Shown: positions 1 through 6,447 of the stretch, one piece after another
Numbering within the stretch: position 1 is the first letter of the stretch
Layout of the letters: each line of letters begins with the position of its first letter
Assembly: GCA_002319815.1 (NCBI GenBank)
Contig: DCFR01000028.1
Coordinates: 1 to 9,140 of the forward strand
Direction of reading: 5' to 3'
DNA length: 9,140 nt
Origin: Megamonas sp. UBA1799
Lineage (GTDB): Bacteria; Bacillota; Negativicutes; Selenomonadales; Selenomonadaceae
The notes under the pieces: model-generated
What the model was told of the DNA's origin: nothing
Database searches by the model: none
Seen by the model: only the letters and a program-made list of their open reading frames with translations
Position numbers and translations under genes: made by a program

Positions 1-27
1 GGAGGATAGAGCGTTGCCGGTTTAAAT

Positions 28-104
28 GGCGGTTGTGGTGAAGTGGTTAACACCCTGGATTGTGGCTCCAGCATGCGTGGGTTCGATCCCCACCAATCGC
101 CCCA
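28..104 (+). tRNA. tRNA-His (anticodon GTG)
   Basis: A full cloverleaf can be folded by eye. G28 is the extra 5' G (G-1) typical of tRNA-His and faces discriminator C101. The acceptor stem is GCGGTTG (29-35) with CAATCGC (94-100). The anticodon arm is CTGGA/TCCAG (55-59/67-71), with anticodon GTG at 62-64. The T arm is GTGGG/CCCAC around loop TTCGATC (82-88). The 3' CCA is encoded at 102-104. It decodes CAC and CAU, codons whose first anticodon base (G34) is a target for queuosine, which the queA/queH genes later in this window help to make. It is first of three clustered tRNA genes; its promoter must lie left of the window. Confidence 0.97.
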
Positions 105-111
105 TTTTTAT

Positions 112-187
112 AGGGGTATAGCTCAATTGGTAGAGTAGTGGTCTCCAAAACCATTGGTTGAGGGTTCAAGTCCTTCTGCCCCTGCCA
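112..187 (+). tRNA. tRNA-Trp (anticodon CCA)
   Basis: The acceptor stem AGGGGTA (112-118) pairs with TGCCCCT (177-183), including one G-U pair. The discriminator is G184 and the encoded CCA is at 185-187. The anticodon stem 138-142/150-154 closes loop CTCCAAA with anticodon CCA at 145-147, reading UGG. It starts 7 nt after tRNA-His with no room for its own promoter, so the two are almost certainly one transcript that is processed. Confidence 0.97.
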
Positions 188-222
188 TGATTACAACGTA
201 ATTTTATATAGTTTGGTAAGCT

Positions 223-313
223 GGAGTGGTACTCAAGTGGCTCAAGAGGACGGTTTGCTAAATCGTTAGACTGGGTAACCGGTGCGAGAGTTCGAATCTC
301 TCCCACTCCGCCA
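223..313 (+). tRNA. tRNA-Ser (anticodon GCT)
   Basis: The acceptor stem GGAGTGG (223-229) pairs with CCACTCC (303-309). The discriminator is G310 and CCA is encoded at 311-313. Anticodon GCT at 257-259 reads AGC and AGU. A long variable arm (about 268-285) between anticodon and T arms is the class II feature expected of tRNA-Ser. The 35 nt spacer from tRNA-Trp has no terminator and no convincing promoter, so it is probably the last member of the same tRNA transcript. Confidence 0.96.
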
Positions 314-326
314 CTTATGGAATTTG

Positions 327-351
327 GCTCTGAAATTTTCAGAGCTTTTTT
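327..351 (+). terminator. Intrinsic terminator of the tRNA cluster
   Basis: An 8 bp stem (GCTCTGAA at 327-334 with TTCAGAGC at 338-345) and a 3 nt loop are followed at once by six T residues (346-351). It ends the His-Trp-Ser tRNA unit 13 nt after the last tRNA. Confidence 0.9.
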
Positions 352-365
352 GTTGTCTTTTTTTC

Positions 366-394
366 TTGGTAAAATTGGAAATACGTGCTAAAAT
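366..394 (+). promoter_or_regulatory. Sigma-A-type promoter for the aminotransferase gene
   Basis: The -35 TTGGTA (366-371) and -10 TAAAAT (389-394) are separated by exactly 17 nt. The bases TGC before the -10 make an extended -10 (TGn). It sits just behind the tRNA terminator and about 120 nt before the start codon at 514. The stretch between (395-513) shows only weak short hairpins and no recognisable riboswitch. Confidence 0.7.
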
Positions 395-513
395 GTAACG
401 AGAGCCTTTACAATATTACAATTTGTCCGTAGGAAGAGGAATTGAGATAAGCATATCTGGTGATTTGATAGCGATTTTAATCTTTTCGCGGGCCAATGAA
501 AAGAGTGGGTAAA

Positions 514-1701
514 ATGATAGCAGAAAAAATGTACGAACTTGGTACGAAAAAGTCAACAATTCGGACGATTTTTGAGTATGGACGCAAGCGGGCGCTGGAA
601 GTCGGTGAGGATCATATTTATGATTTTAGTCTTGGCAACCCGAATATTCCTTCTCCTGAGTTTGTGAAACAGGCGATTATCGATATACTCAATGAAGTCT
701 CTCCCTGTGATATACATGGCTACACGATAGCTCCTGGTAATCCGGAAGTCCGTGAGACTTTGGCGCAAAGTATTAATGCGCGTTTTGGAACGCATTTTGC
801 CGGCAAAAATCTTTTTATGACGGCTGGCGCTGCGGCCGCGATTACTATTACCTTTAAAGCTTTAAGCGAGCCAGAGGATGAATTTGTTACGTTTGCTCCG
901 TTTTTTCCTGAATATCGCTGCTTTGTGGAGTCGACTGGGGCTGCTTTAGTGGTGGTCCCGGCACAATTGCCGGATTTTCAAATTAATTTTACAGCTTTTG
1001 AGAGCTGTCTTTCGCCGCATACCAAAGCTGTGATCATCAATTCGCCAAATAATCCAAGTGGGGTTATTTATTCTGAAGCGACCATTTGCCGCTTGGTTGA
1101 GTTGCTGCAGAAAAAGGAAAAGAAGTATGGACATCCCATTTTTTTGATTGCGGATGAGCCGTATCGTGAAATTGCTTATGATGGGCTTGAGGTACCTTAT
1201 CTGCCCAAGTATTATGATAATACGATTGTCTGTTATTCCTACAGCAAGTCGCTTTCCTTGCCGGGAGAACGTATTGGATAAATTGTTGTGCCGGATACGA
1301 TTATCGATTTTAACCGGGTCTATGGCGCTATTGCCGGCGCAGGCCGTGTCCTGACCCATGTGAATGCGCCTTCGTTGTTTCAGCGCGTTGTGGCGCGCTG
1401 TGCGGGCAAGCCGTCGGACATAGCAGCATATGAAACCAACGGGAAACTTTTGTATAGCGGATTGTTGGCCGCCGGTTTTACCTGTTTAAAGCCGCAGGGG
1501 GCATTCTATTTGTTTCCTAAGGCTTTGGAAGCGGATGACTATGCTTTTTGCGAGCGGGCAAAATCTTTTGATCTTTTACTGGTGCCAGGAACGGATTTTG
1601 GCTGCCCGGGTTATTTCCGCGCGGCATACTGTGTCAAAACTGAAACCATTGAAAAATCTTTACCGATATTTAAAAAACTGGCGAATTCTTATAAAAAGTA
1701 A
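514..1701 (+). pseudogene. Class I/II PLP-dependent aminotransferase, interrupted by an in-frame TAA
   Basis: The gene encodes a fold-type I aminotransferase of about 395 residues, a normal length, but codon 256 (1279-1281) is TAA. The frame before and after is the same, so one base change explains the break; the family usually has Tyr there (PGERIGY), one base from TAA. Before the stop lie the glycine-rich cofactor region (about 103-110), NSPNNPSG (176-183), ADEPY (213-217, Asp for the pyridine nitrogen, Tyr for the PLP O3') and SYSKSLSLPGER with Schiff-base Lys245. After it lies the rest of the small domain with the substrate-carboxylate Arg (FRAAY, about Arg369). The 255-residue fragment would keep the lysine but lose the arginine, so it should be inactive alone. 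I chose ATG 514 because related proteins start MIAEKM; ATG 496 is in frame, and the SD is weak for both. The amino-acid substrate cannot be told. A sequencing error is the main alternative to a true nonsense mutation. Confidence 0.85.
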
Positions 1702-1709
1702 AAAAATGC

Positions 1710-1738
1710 TTGACTTTAGTGCCGTTTTTTATTAAAAT
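1710..1738 (+). promoter_or_regulatory. Promoter of rplM-rpsI
   Basis: The -35 TTGACT (1710-1715) and -10 TAAAAT (1733-1738) have an ideal 17 nt spacer. Transcription would begin near 1745, just before the structured leader. The promoter starts 8 nt after the aminotransferase stop, and no terminator is seen between them, so read-through from upstream is also possible. Confidence 0.85.
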
Positions 1739-1747
1739 ATTTCTATG

Positions 1748-1802
1748 TGAGGCTACGACCGGAGGTTTCCACAGCCCCGGAGACCAGGACGTGAAGGCCT
1801 TA
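1748..1802 (+). promoter_or_regulatory. Probable L13-type ribosomal protein leader (autoregulatory 5' UTR)
   Basis: The rplM leader folds into nested stems. An outer stem pairs TGAGGC (1748-1753) with GCCTTA (1797-1802), followed by ACG (1755-1757) with CGT (1790-1792). An inner 7 bp hairpin pairs GGTTTCC (1764-1770) with GGAGACC (1779-1785) around an 8 nt loop. In many Firmicutes the rplM-rpsI mRNA carries an L13 leader through which L13 is thought to repress its own operon. Position and fold fit that class. The family assignment is inferred from context, not from an alignment. The SD and start codon lie 32-47 nt downstream and no terminator hairpin is seen, so control of translation is more likely than attenuation. 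Confidence 0.65.
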
Positions 1803-1848
1803 TATTATTTATGTAAGAATGATTTGATAAAATGGGGAGGGATATTGC

Positions 1849-2289
1849 ATGAAGACAACATTCATGGCGAATGCGTCAAACATTGAGCGCAAGTGGTACG
1901 TAGTAGACGCAGAAGGCCAGACTGTAGGCAGATTGGCCGCTGAAGTGGCAAAGGTGCTTCGCGGTAAACATAAACCGACATTCACGCCGCATGTTGATAC
2001 GGGTGATTTCGTTATTGTCATCAATGCAGATAAAGCTGTATTTACTGGTAAAAAGTTACAGAAAAAGATTTATTTCCATTATTCGGGATATACGGGCGGC
2101 ACGAAATTTACGCCGGCTGGTCAGATGATGGAAAAGTTCCCGACGCGGGTCATCGAGCTGGCTGTGCATGGTATGCTGCCGAAGAACCGTCTCGGAGCCC
2201 AGATATATAGAAAATTGAGCGTTTATGCAGGTGCTGAACATCCGCATGCGGCACAGAAGCCGGAAGAGCTCAAATTGAGCAATAACTAA
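1849..2289 (+). CDS. rplM: 50S ribosomal protein L13
   Basis: This 146-residue protein is an early-assembly 23S rRNA-binding component of the large subunit. Recognisable family blocks are IERKWYVVDAEGQTVGRLA near the N-terminus, VLRGKHKPTFTPHVDTGD in the middle, and VHGMLPKNRLG followed by YAGAEHPHAAQKP at the C-terminus. Length matches the usual 142-150 residues. The ATG is set by a strong SD (GGGGAGGG, 1834-1841) 7 nt upstream. It is first gene of the classic rplM-rpsI pair, with rpsI 23 nt downstream, and is probably regulated by the leader at 1748-1802. Confidence 0.98.
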   Translation: MKTTFMANASNIERKWYVVDAEGQTVGRLAAEVAKVLRGKHKPTFTPHVDTGDFVIVINADKAVFTGKKLQKKIYFHYSGYTGGTKFTPAGQMMEKFPTRVIELAVHGMLPKNRLGAQIYRKLSVYAGAEHPHAAQKPEELKLSNN

Positions 2290-2312
2290 AACTGGAAGGA
2301 GGAACATTATTC

Positions 2313-2705
2313 ATGGCATTAGTCAATTACTACGGCACAGGCCGCAGAAAAACTTCGGTTGCCAGAGTTCGTCTGGTTCCAGGTGAAGGCAAAGTTACAA
2401 TCAATGGCCGCGAGATGGCCGAGTACTTTGGACTCAAGACACTTGAGCTGATTGTACGTCAGCCGTTGAATCTGACGGAAACTGTTGATAAATATGATGT
2501 TATCGCACAGGTAGAGGGTGGCGGTGCGTCCGGTCAGGCCGGTGCAATTCGTCATGGCATTTCCCGTGCTCTGTTGGAGCTTGACGCTGAGTTGCGTCCG
2601 GCACTTAAGAAAGCCGGTTTCCTGACGCGTGATCCACGTGAAAAGGAACGTCGCAAATATGGTCTCAAAAAGGCCCGCAAAGCTTCTCAGTTCTCGAAGC
2701 GCTAA
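2313..2705 (+). CDS. rpsI: 30S ribosomal protein S9
   Basis: S9 is a 130-residue small-subunit protein whose C-terminal tail reaches the P-site tRNA. The N-terminal YYGTGRRKTSVARVRL block, the central GGGASGQAGAIRHGISRAL block and the C-terminal KKARKASQFSKR, ending in the conserved SKR, are all present. An AAGGAGG SD (2296-2302) lies 10 nt before the ATG. It is second in the rplM operon and is followed by a strong terminator. Nothing unusual is seen in the gene. Confidence 0.98.
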   Translation: MALVNYYGTGRRKTSVARVRLVPGEGKVTINGREMAEYFGLKTLELIVRQPLNLTETVDKYDVIAQVEGGGASGQAGAIRHGISRALLELDAELRPALKKAGFLTRDPREKERRKYGLKKARKASQFSKR

Positions 2706-2727
2706 TCTTTTTTGTGCAATGTTTCAG

Positions 2728-2756
2728 CCCCGTAAGCTTCGGTTTACGGGGTTTTT
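2728..2756 (+). terminator. Intrinsic terminator of rplM-rpsI
   Basis: A 10 bp stem (CCCCGTAAGC at 2728-2737 with GGTTTACGGG-G at 2742-2751) is closed by a TTCG tetraloop and followed by five T residues (2752-2756), then CTTTT. It begins 22 nt after the rpsI stop codon. Confidence 0.95.
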
Positions 2757-2780
2757 CTTTTACTTAATCTATGATATAAT
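2752..2780 (+). promoter_or_regulatory. Extended -10 promoter for the yebC-ruv-que operon
   Basis: A perfect TATAAT (2775-2780) is preceded by TGA, giving an extended -10. The matching -35 position 17 nt upstream is TTTTTC (2752-2757), a poor match that falls in the T tract of the rpsI terminator. The extended -10 probably compensates for it. Transcription would start near 2787, leaving a leader of about 85 nt before yebC in which I see no clear regulatory fold. Confidence 0.65.
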
Positions 2781-2871
2781 AATAAAGCTAGTTTAAGGGA
2801 AACGCCGATCCAAAGCTTTAATAGCTGGTGTTTGAATCCGCGCTTTCTCAGAAAAAAGGAGCGGTTCGTTC

Positions 2872-3615
2872 ATGTCAGGACATTCTAAATGGGCAAATAT
2901 TAAGAGAAAAAAAGGCGCTAATGATGCAGTTCGTGGTAAGATTACAACAAAGATCGGTCGTGAGATCACGGTAGCCGTTCGTATGGGCGGCGGCGATCCA
3001 ATTGGTAATATGCGTTTGAAGCTGGCGCTTTCAAAGGCAAAGGCCAACAATATTCCTAAGGAAAATATTCAGCGGGCAATTCAAAAGGGCCTGGGCGCTG
3101 CCGATGGGAGCAGTTATGAGGAGTTCAGCTATGAAGGTTACGGCCCGGGCGGCGTAGCAGTTATGCTGGATATTATGACAGATAACCGCAATCGTACGGC
3201 TGCTGATATTCGCCATATCTTTTCTAAGCATGGCGGGAATCTGGGCGAGACTGGCTGCGTCGGCTGGATGTTTAAGCAAAAAGCGGTGTTTGTCGTTGAT
3301 AAGGAAACTTTCGGGGATGAAGATGAGCTTTTGAATATTGCTCTCGAAGCCGGAGCGGAAGATATGAAATCCGAAGATGAGGTATTTGAGATCACGGCGG
3401 CGCCGAATGATTTTGAGGCAATTGTCAATGCGTTGGGTGAAAAAGGGATTGAAACTATTTCGGCTGAAGTAACCATGGTTCCTGATACAACGGTGAAACT
3501 GGAAGGTAAAGATGCCGAGAAGATGATGAATATGGTGGATGTTCTGGAAGAACATGATGATGTGCAGAATGTTTATGCGAATTATGATATAGATGAAGAT
3601 GCAGCAGACGAGTAA
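2872..3615 (+). CDS. YebC/PmpR family protein
   Basis: This 247-residue protein belongs to the widespread YebC/PmpR family. Some members have been described as DNA-binding transcriptional regulators, and more recently some as translation factors that relieve ribosome stalling. Which role applies here cannot be read from sequence. The N-terminal signature MSGHSKWANIKRKKG is complete. It is followed by GGGDPIGNMRLKLALSKAKANN and PKENIQRAIQKG (about 40-72), the GYGPGGVAVM block (about 89-98) and NRTAADIRHIFSKHGGNLG (about 107-125). Length is normal (about 240-250). The C-terminus is very acidic (DIDEDAADE). An AAGGAG SD lies 10 nt before the ATG. It heads the operon next to ruvCAB, an arrangement seen in many bacteria. 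Confidence 0.95.
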   Translation: MSGHSKWANIKRKKGANDAVRGKITTKIGREITVAVRMGGGDPIGNMRLKLALSKAKANNIPKENIQRAIQKGLGAADGSSYEEFSYEGYGPGGVAVMLDIMTDNRNRTAADIRHIFSKHGGNLGETGCVGWMFKQKAVFVVDKETFGDEDELLNIALEAGAEDMKSEDEVFEITAAPNDFEAIVNALGEKGIETISAEVTMVPDTTVKLEGKDAEKMMNMVDVLEEHDDVQNVYANYDIDEDAADE

Positions 3616-3647
3616 GACTGAGGGCGGCCGAAAGGTCGCCTCTGCTG
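3602..3647 (+). other. Two-tier RNA hairpin across the yebC stop codon
   Basis: The inner stem GGCGGCC (3623-3629) pairs with GGTCGCC (3634-3640) around a GAAA tetraloop. The outer stem CAGCAGA (3602-3608, last yebC codons) pairs perfectly with TCTGCTG (3641-3647). The yebC stop codon (3613-3615) lies in the internal loop. Only three T residues follow, so it is not a standard intrinsic terminator. It may be a processing or mRNA-stability element, or a weak attenuator, between yebC and ruvC. Confidence 0.55.
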
Positions 3648-3663
3648 TTTAGGGAGAAATCTG

Positions 3664-4161
3664 ATGCTGGTTTTGGGAATCGATCCGGGTACGGCCATTT
3701 GCGGTTATGGTTTTGTGGAGGCTGCTTCCGGCAGCCGTCTGATACCGCATGAATATGGCGCTATTATTACCAGCCCTAAGGCAAAAATGGAAGACCGGCT
3801 GATGAAGCTTTATGATGAACTGGATGCATTAATTAAACAATATCAACCGGAGGCAATGGGGGTGGAGCAATTGTTTTTTAACCGCAATGTTACCACGGCG
3901 ATTCCGGTTGGACAGGCACGCGGCGTTGTGCTGCTGGCGGCGGCGAAAAACCATCTTGAGCTGGTGGAACGTACGCCGCTGCAGGTCAAACAGGCAGTCA
4001 CGGGGTATGGCAAGGCGACGAAGGATCAGGTGATCTATATGGTTACCAAGTTGCTTCATCTGCCGCAGCCGCCGCATCCGGATGATGTTGCTGATGCTCT
4101 GGCGATTGCTATTTGCACGCTGCACTGTATGGATAGTTTGCGCTGGCGCAATAAGCTGTAA
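3664..4161 (+). CDS. ruvC: Crossover junction endodeoxyribonuclease RuvC
   Basis: RuvC is the dimeric resolvase that cuts Holliday junctions during recombination repair. At 165 residues it has normal length. The RNase H-like acidic residues are visible: Asp7 in LGIDPGT, Glu68 in MGVEQLFF, and Asp141/Asp144 in HPDDVADALAIAIC. The basic substrate-binding region around QVKQAVTGYGKATKDQV (107-123) is also present. The AGGGAG SD is about 8 nt before the ATG. The gap from yebC is 48 nt and is filled by the hairpin described at 3602-3647; ruvA follows after 12 nt. Confidence 0.97.
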   Translation: MLVLGIDPGTAICGYGFVEAASGSRLIPHEYGAIITSPKAKMEDRLMKLYDELDALIKQYQPEAMGVEQLFFNRNVTTAIPVGQARGVVLLAAAKNHLELVERTPLQVKQAVTGYGKATKDQVIYMVTKLLHLPQPPHPDDVADALAIAICTLHCMDSLRWRNKL

Positions 4162-4173
4162 GGGGAGAATGCA

Positions 4174-4770
4174 ATGATTGGTTATCTGCAGGGACGGATT
4201 ACGCATCTTTTGCCGGAGTATTGCCTGTTGGATGTTCATGGCGTCGGCTACCGGGTATTTGTGGCCTCGTCGACGCGCAGCCGTCTGCATGTTGGCGATG
4301 AGGCTTTGTTGTTTACATATCTTAACGTCCGGGAAGATGCTTTACTGCTGTATGGTTTTTACAGTCAGGAAGAGTATAATATTTTTCAGCGCCTGATTTC
4401 TGTGTCCGGCATTGGCCCTAAAGTTGCTTTGGGTATCTTGTCGGGCATCACGGTGGATCGTTTGTGTCAGGCAATTGTAAATAAGCAGGTAGCGGTTCTG
4501 ACGAAATTGCCCGGGATCGGCAAAAAATCAGCCGAACGCTTAATTTTGGAACTAAAAGATAAGGTGCAGGCGCCGGATCAGATCGAAGCTGGGGAACCGG
4601 TGGCGCCGACGCCGGCTGTCGATGATTTTGTTGCCGAGGCAGCCGCTGCCTTAGCTTCTTTAGGGTATACCGAGGCTGAAATCGTTCCGGTACTGCGGAA
4701 GGCTTCATCTTGCAAGACGGTGGAAGAAATTATTAAATTCGCTTTACGGGAATTCGCGGGGAGGCAGTAA
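4174..4770 (+). CDS. ruvA: Holliday junction branch migration complex subunit RuvA
   Basis: RuvA tetramers bind the four-way junction and load the RuvB motors. The 198-residue protein shows all three domains. They are an N-terminal OB fold (about 1-62, starting MIGYLQGRI), two helix-hairpin-helix motifs (SGIGPKVALGILS at 78-90 and LPGIGKKSAERLILEL at 112-127), and a C-terminal RuvB-contacting domain (about 150-198) after a proline-rich flexible linker (131-149). A GGGGAG SD precedes the ATG. It ends 3 nt before the ruvB start, which suggests translational coupling. Confidence 0.97.
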   Translation: MIGYLQGRITHLLPEYCLLDVHGVGYRVFVASSTRSRLHVGDEALLFTYLNVREDALLLYGFYSQEEYNIFQRLISVSGIGPKVALGILSGITVDRLCQAIVNKQVAVLTKLPGIGKKSAERLILELKDKVQAPDQIEAGEPVAPTPAVDDFVAEAAAALASLGYTEAEIVPVLRKASSCKTVEEIIKFALREFAGRQ

Positions 4771-4773
4771 GTC

Positions 4774-5793
4774 GTGGATGAACAGGAAGGTCGTATTGTA
4801 GCCATGGAAGAACAGCAGGCGGATGATTGGCAGTACAGCCTGCGTCCGCGTAAGCTGAGCGAATATATCGGGCAGGATAAGGTTAAGGATAATTTGGCGG
4901 TTTTCATTCAGGCCGCGCTGCAGCGAGGCGAGGCATTGGATCATGTCCTGCTCTATGGTCCGCCGGGATTAGGGAAAACAACGCTGGCGGGGATTATCGC
5001 GAACGAACTGGGGGTTAACTTTCGGGTGACTTCGGGTCCGGCGATTGAGCGCTCGGGGGATTTGGCGGCCTTGCTGACGAATCTCGGGGAACGGGATGTC
5101 TTGTTTATTGATGAAATTCATCGTTTATCGCACAGCGTAGAGGAAGTCCTTTACTCTGCGATGGAAGATTTTGCTTTGGATATCATTATCGGCAAGGGGC
5201 CAAGCGCGCGTTCCATTCGTCTGGATATCGCCCCTTTTACGCTCATTGGAGCGACGACCCGGGCAGGCGCTTTAGCTGCGCCGCTCCGCGATCGTTTTGG
5301 CGTGATTTCTCGATTGGAATATTATGAAACCGGCGCATTGGTCCATATTATCAAACGGGCCGCTGAGATTCTGAAAATTGCCATCGAAGATCGCGGCGCC
5401 GAGGAAATTGCCCGGCGTTCCCGCGGTACGCCGCGTGTTGCTAATCGTTTGCTGAAACGGGTGCGCGATTTTGCGCAGATGGAAAATAGCGACTCGATTA
5501 CGGAGCGCATTGCCGATCAGGCCCTGCAAAAGCTGGAAGTGGATAAAGCGGGACTGGATCATACCGATCGGCGTATGCTGGATACTATGATCCGGAAGTT
5601 TGCCGGTGGGCCGGTTGGTCTGGATACTTTAGCGGCGGCTATCAGTGAGGAAACCGATACGATTGCGGATATTTATGAGCCTTATCTTTTGCAGTTGGGC
5701 TTCTTGAATCGTACGCCGCGCGGCCGTATCGTTACGCGGGCCGGATATGAGCATATGAATGTGCCTTATCCGGAAGATTCGTCATTATTTTAG
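4774..5793 (+). CDS. ruvB: Holliday junction branch migration helicase RuvB
   Basis: RuvB is the AAA+ hexameric motor that drives branch migration with RuvA. The 339-residue protein has Walker A GPPGLGKTT (62-70), Walker B LFIDEIH (110-116), sensor 1 GATTRAG (159-165), the LRDRFG arginine-finger segment (171-176) and sensor 2 GTPRVANRLL (218-227). A C-terminal winged-helix domain (about 262-330) includes GGPVGLDTLA and RTPRGR. I prefer the GTG start because GGGGAGG lies 9 nt upstream and the resulting N-terminus (EGRIVAMEE) resembles other RuvB proteins. The internal ATG at 4804 has no SD. Confidence 0.97.
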   Translation: MDEQEGRIVAMEEQQADDWQYSLRPRKLSEYIGQDKVKDNLAVFIQAALQRGEALDHVLLYGPPGLGKTTLAGIIANELGVNFRVTSGPAIERSGDLAALLTNLGERDVLFIDEIHRLSHSVEEVLYSAMEDFALDIIIGKGPSARSIRLDIAPFTLIGATTRAGALAAPLRDRFGVISRLEYYETGALVHIIKRAAEILKIAIEDRGAEEIARRSRGTPRVANRLLKRVRDFAQMENSDSITERIADQALQKLEVDKAGLDHTDRRMLDTMIRKFAGGPVGLDTLAAAISEETDTIADIYEPYLLQLGFLNRTPRGRIVTRAGYEHMNVPYPEDSSLF

Positions 5794-5808
5794 GCAAGGG
5801 GGGTTACT

Positions 5809-6429
5809 ATGAAGATTTTATTGCATATGTGCTGCGGCCCGTGTTCCTGCTATCCGGTCAAACGATTGCGGGAAGAGGGGATGGAGCCGGAAGGCTATTT
5901 CTTTAACCCCAATATTCATCCATATAAGGAGTGGGAACAGCGCCTGACAACAGCGAAGGAATTTGCGGCTAAAGTTAGCATGCCGATGCAGGCTGATGAA
6001 AATTACCGGCTGCGGGATTTTTTGCGGCAGGCATTACCGGCTGAGGCCCAGCCAAATGGGCGTTGTCATTTTTGCTATAGCTGGCGGCTGGAGCAAACGG
6101 CTCGTTTTGCGGCTGAGAATGGATTTGAGGCTTTTACTTCCACCTTGTTTTACAGTATCTATCAGCAGCATGATTTGATGAAACAAATGGCGGAATCTTT
6201 TGCCGAGCGCTATAAGGTCCATTTTTATTATGAAGATTTTCGTCCTGGCTGGCAGGAGGGCATCGACATCAGTCACGCGCTGGAGCTTTATCGGCAGCCG
6301 TACTGCGGCTGTATTTTCAGTGAAGAAGAGCGCTATAGCAAGGCGATTCGTAAACAGCGCAAAGCGGCTGCCAAGGCGGCTAAGGCGAAGCGTCTGGCCA
6401 CAGAGACGGCTGAGGCCGGAGCAGATTGA
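5809..6429 (+). CDS. queH: Epoxyqueuosine reductase QueH
   Basis: QueH (formerly DUF208) reduces epoxyqueuosine to queuosine at tRNA position 34. It is a non-orthologous replacement for the cobalamin-dependent QueG. The protein has 206 residues. The N-terminal CCGPC motif (Cys8, Cys9, Cys12) and further cysteine pairs RCHFCY (Cys86, Cys89) and YCGC (Cys166, Cys168) match the iron-sulfur and redox cysteines of the family, as do FFNPNIHPYKEW (31-42) and FTSTLFYSIYQQHD (109-122). The last 30 residues form a Lys/Ala-rich tail that looks like a poorly conserved extension. An AAGGGGGG SD supports the ATG. The gene sits 15 nt after ruvB and two genes before queA, which makes its substrate. Confidence 0.93.
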   Translation: MKILLHMCCGPCSCYPVKRLREEGMEPEGYFFNPNIHPYKEWEQRLTTAKEFAAKVSMPMQADENYRLRDFLRQALPAEAQPNGRCHFCYSWRLEQTARFAAENGFEAFTSTLFYSIYQQHDLMKQMAESFAERYKVHFYYEDFRPGWQEGIDISHALELYRQPYCGCIFSEEERYSKAIRKQRKAAAKAAKAKRLATETAEAGAD

Positions 6430-6447
6430 ACAAAGGGGGGTGAGCAT

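Noticed and set aside
1..27. The first 27 bases as the end of another gene or tRNA.
   Set aside because: Too short to assign; no tRNA 3' end with CCA and no clear promoter can be recognised.
434..495. Small inverted repeats (AGATA/TATCT; GCGA/TCGC) upstream of the aminotransferase as an operator or riboswitch.
   Set aside because: Stems of only 4-5 bp with no match to a known riboswitch; expected by chance in AT-rich spacer.
496..513. ATG 496 as the aminotransferase start.
   Set aside because: Related proteins begin MIAEKM, matching ATG 514, and there is no SD before 496.
1279..1281. Recoding of the stop as selenocysteine or another special amino acid.
   Set aside because: The codon is TAA, not TGA or TAG, and no recoding hairpin is evident directly downstream.
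1288..1701. The C-terminal aminotransferase piece as a separate gene starting at GTG 1288.
   Set aside because: It is in the same frame as the upstream part, has no SD, and is only the end of a known fold; it is better described as part of the interrupted gene.
3031..3555. A long - strand open frame opposite yebC, and similar ones opposite rplM, ruvC and queA.
   Set aside because: These lie wholly within well-recognised + strand genes, have unlikely compositions and no SD; they are antisense shadows.
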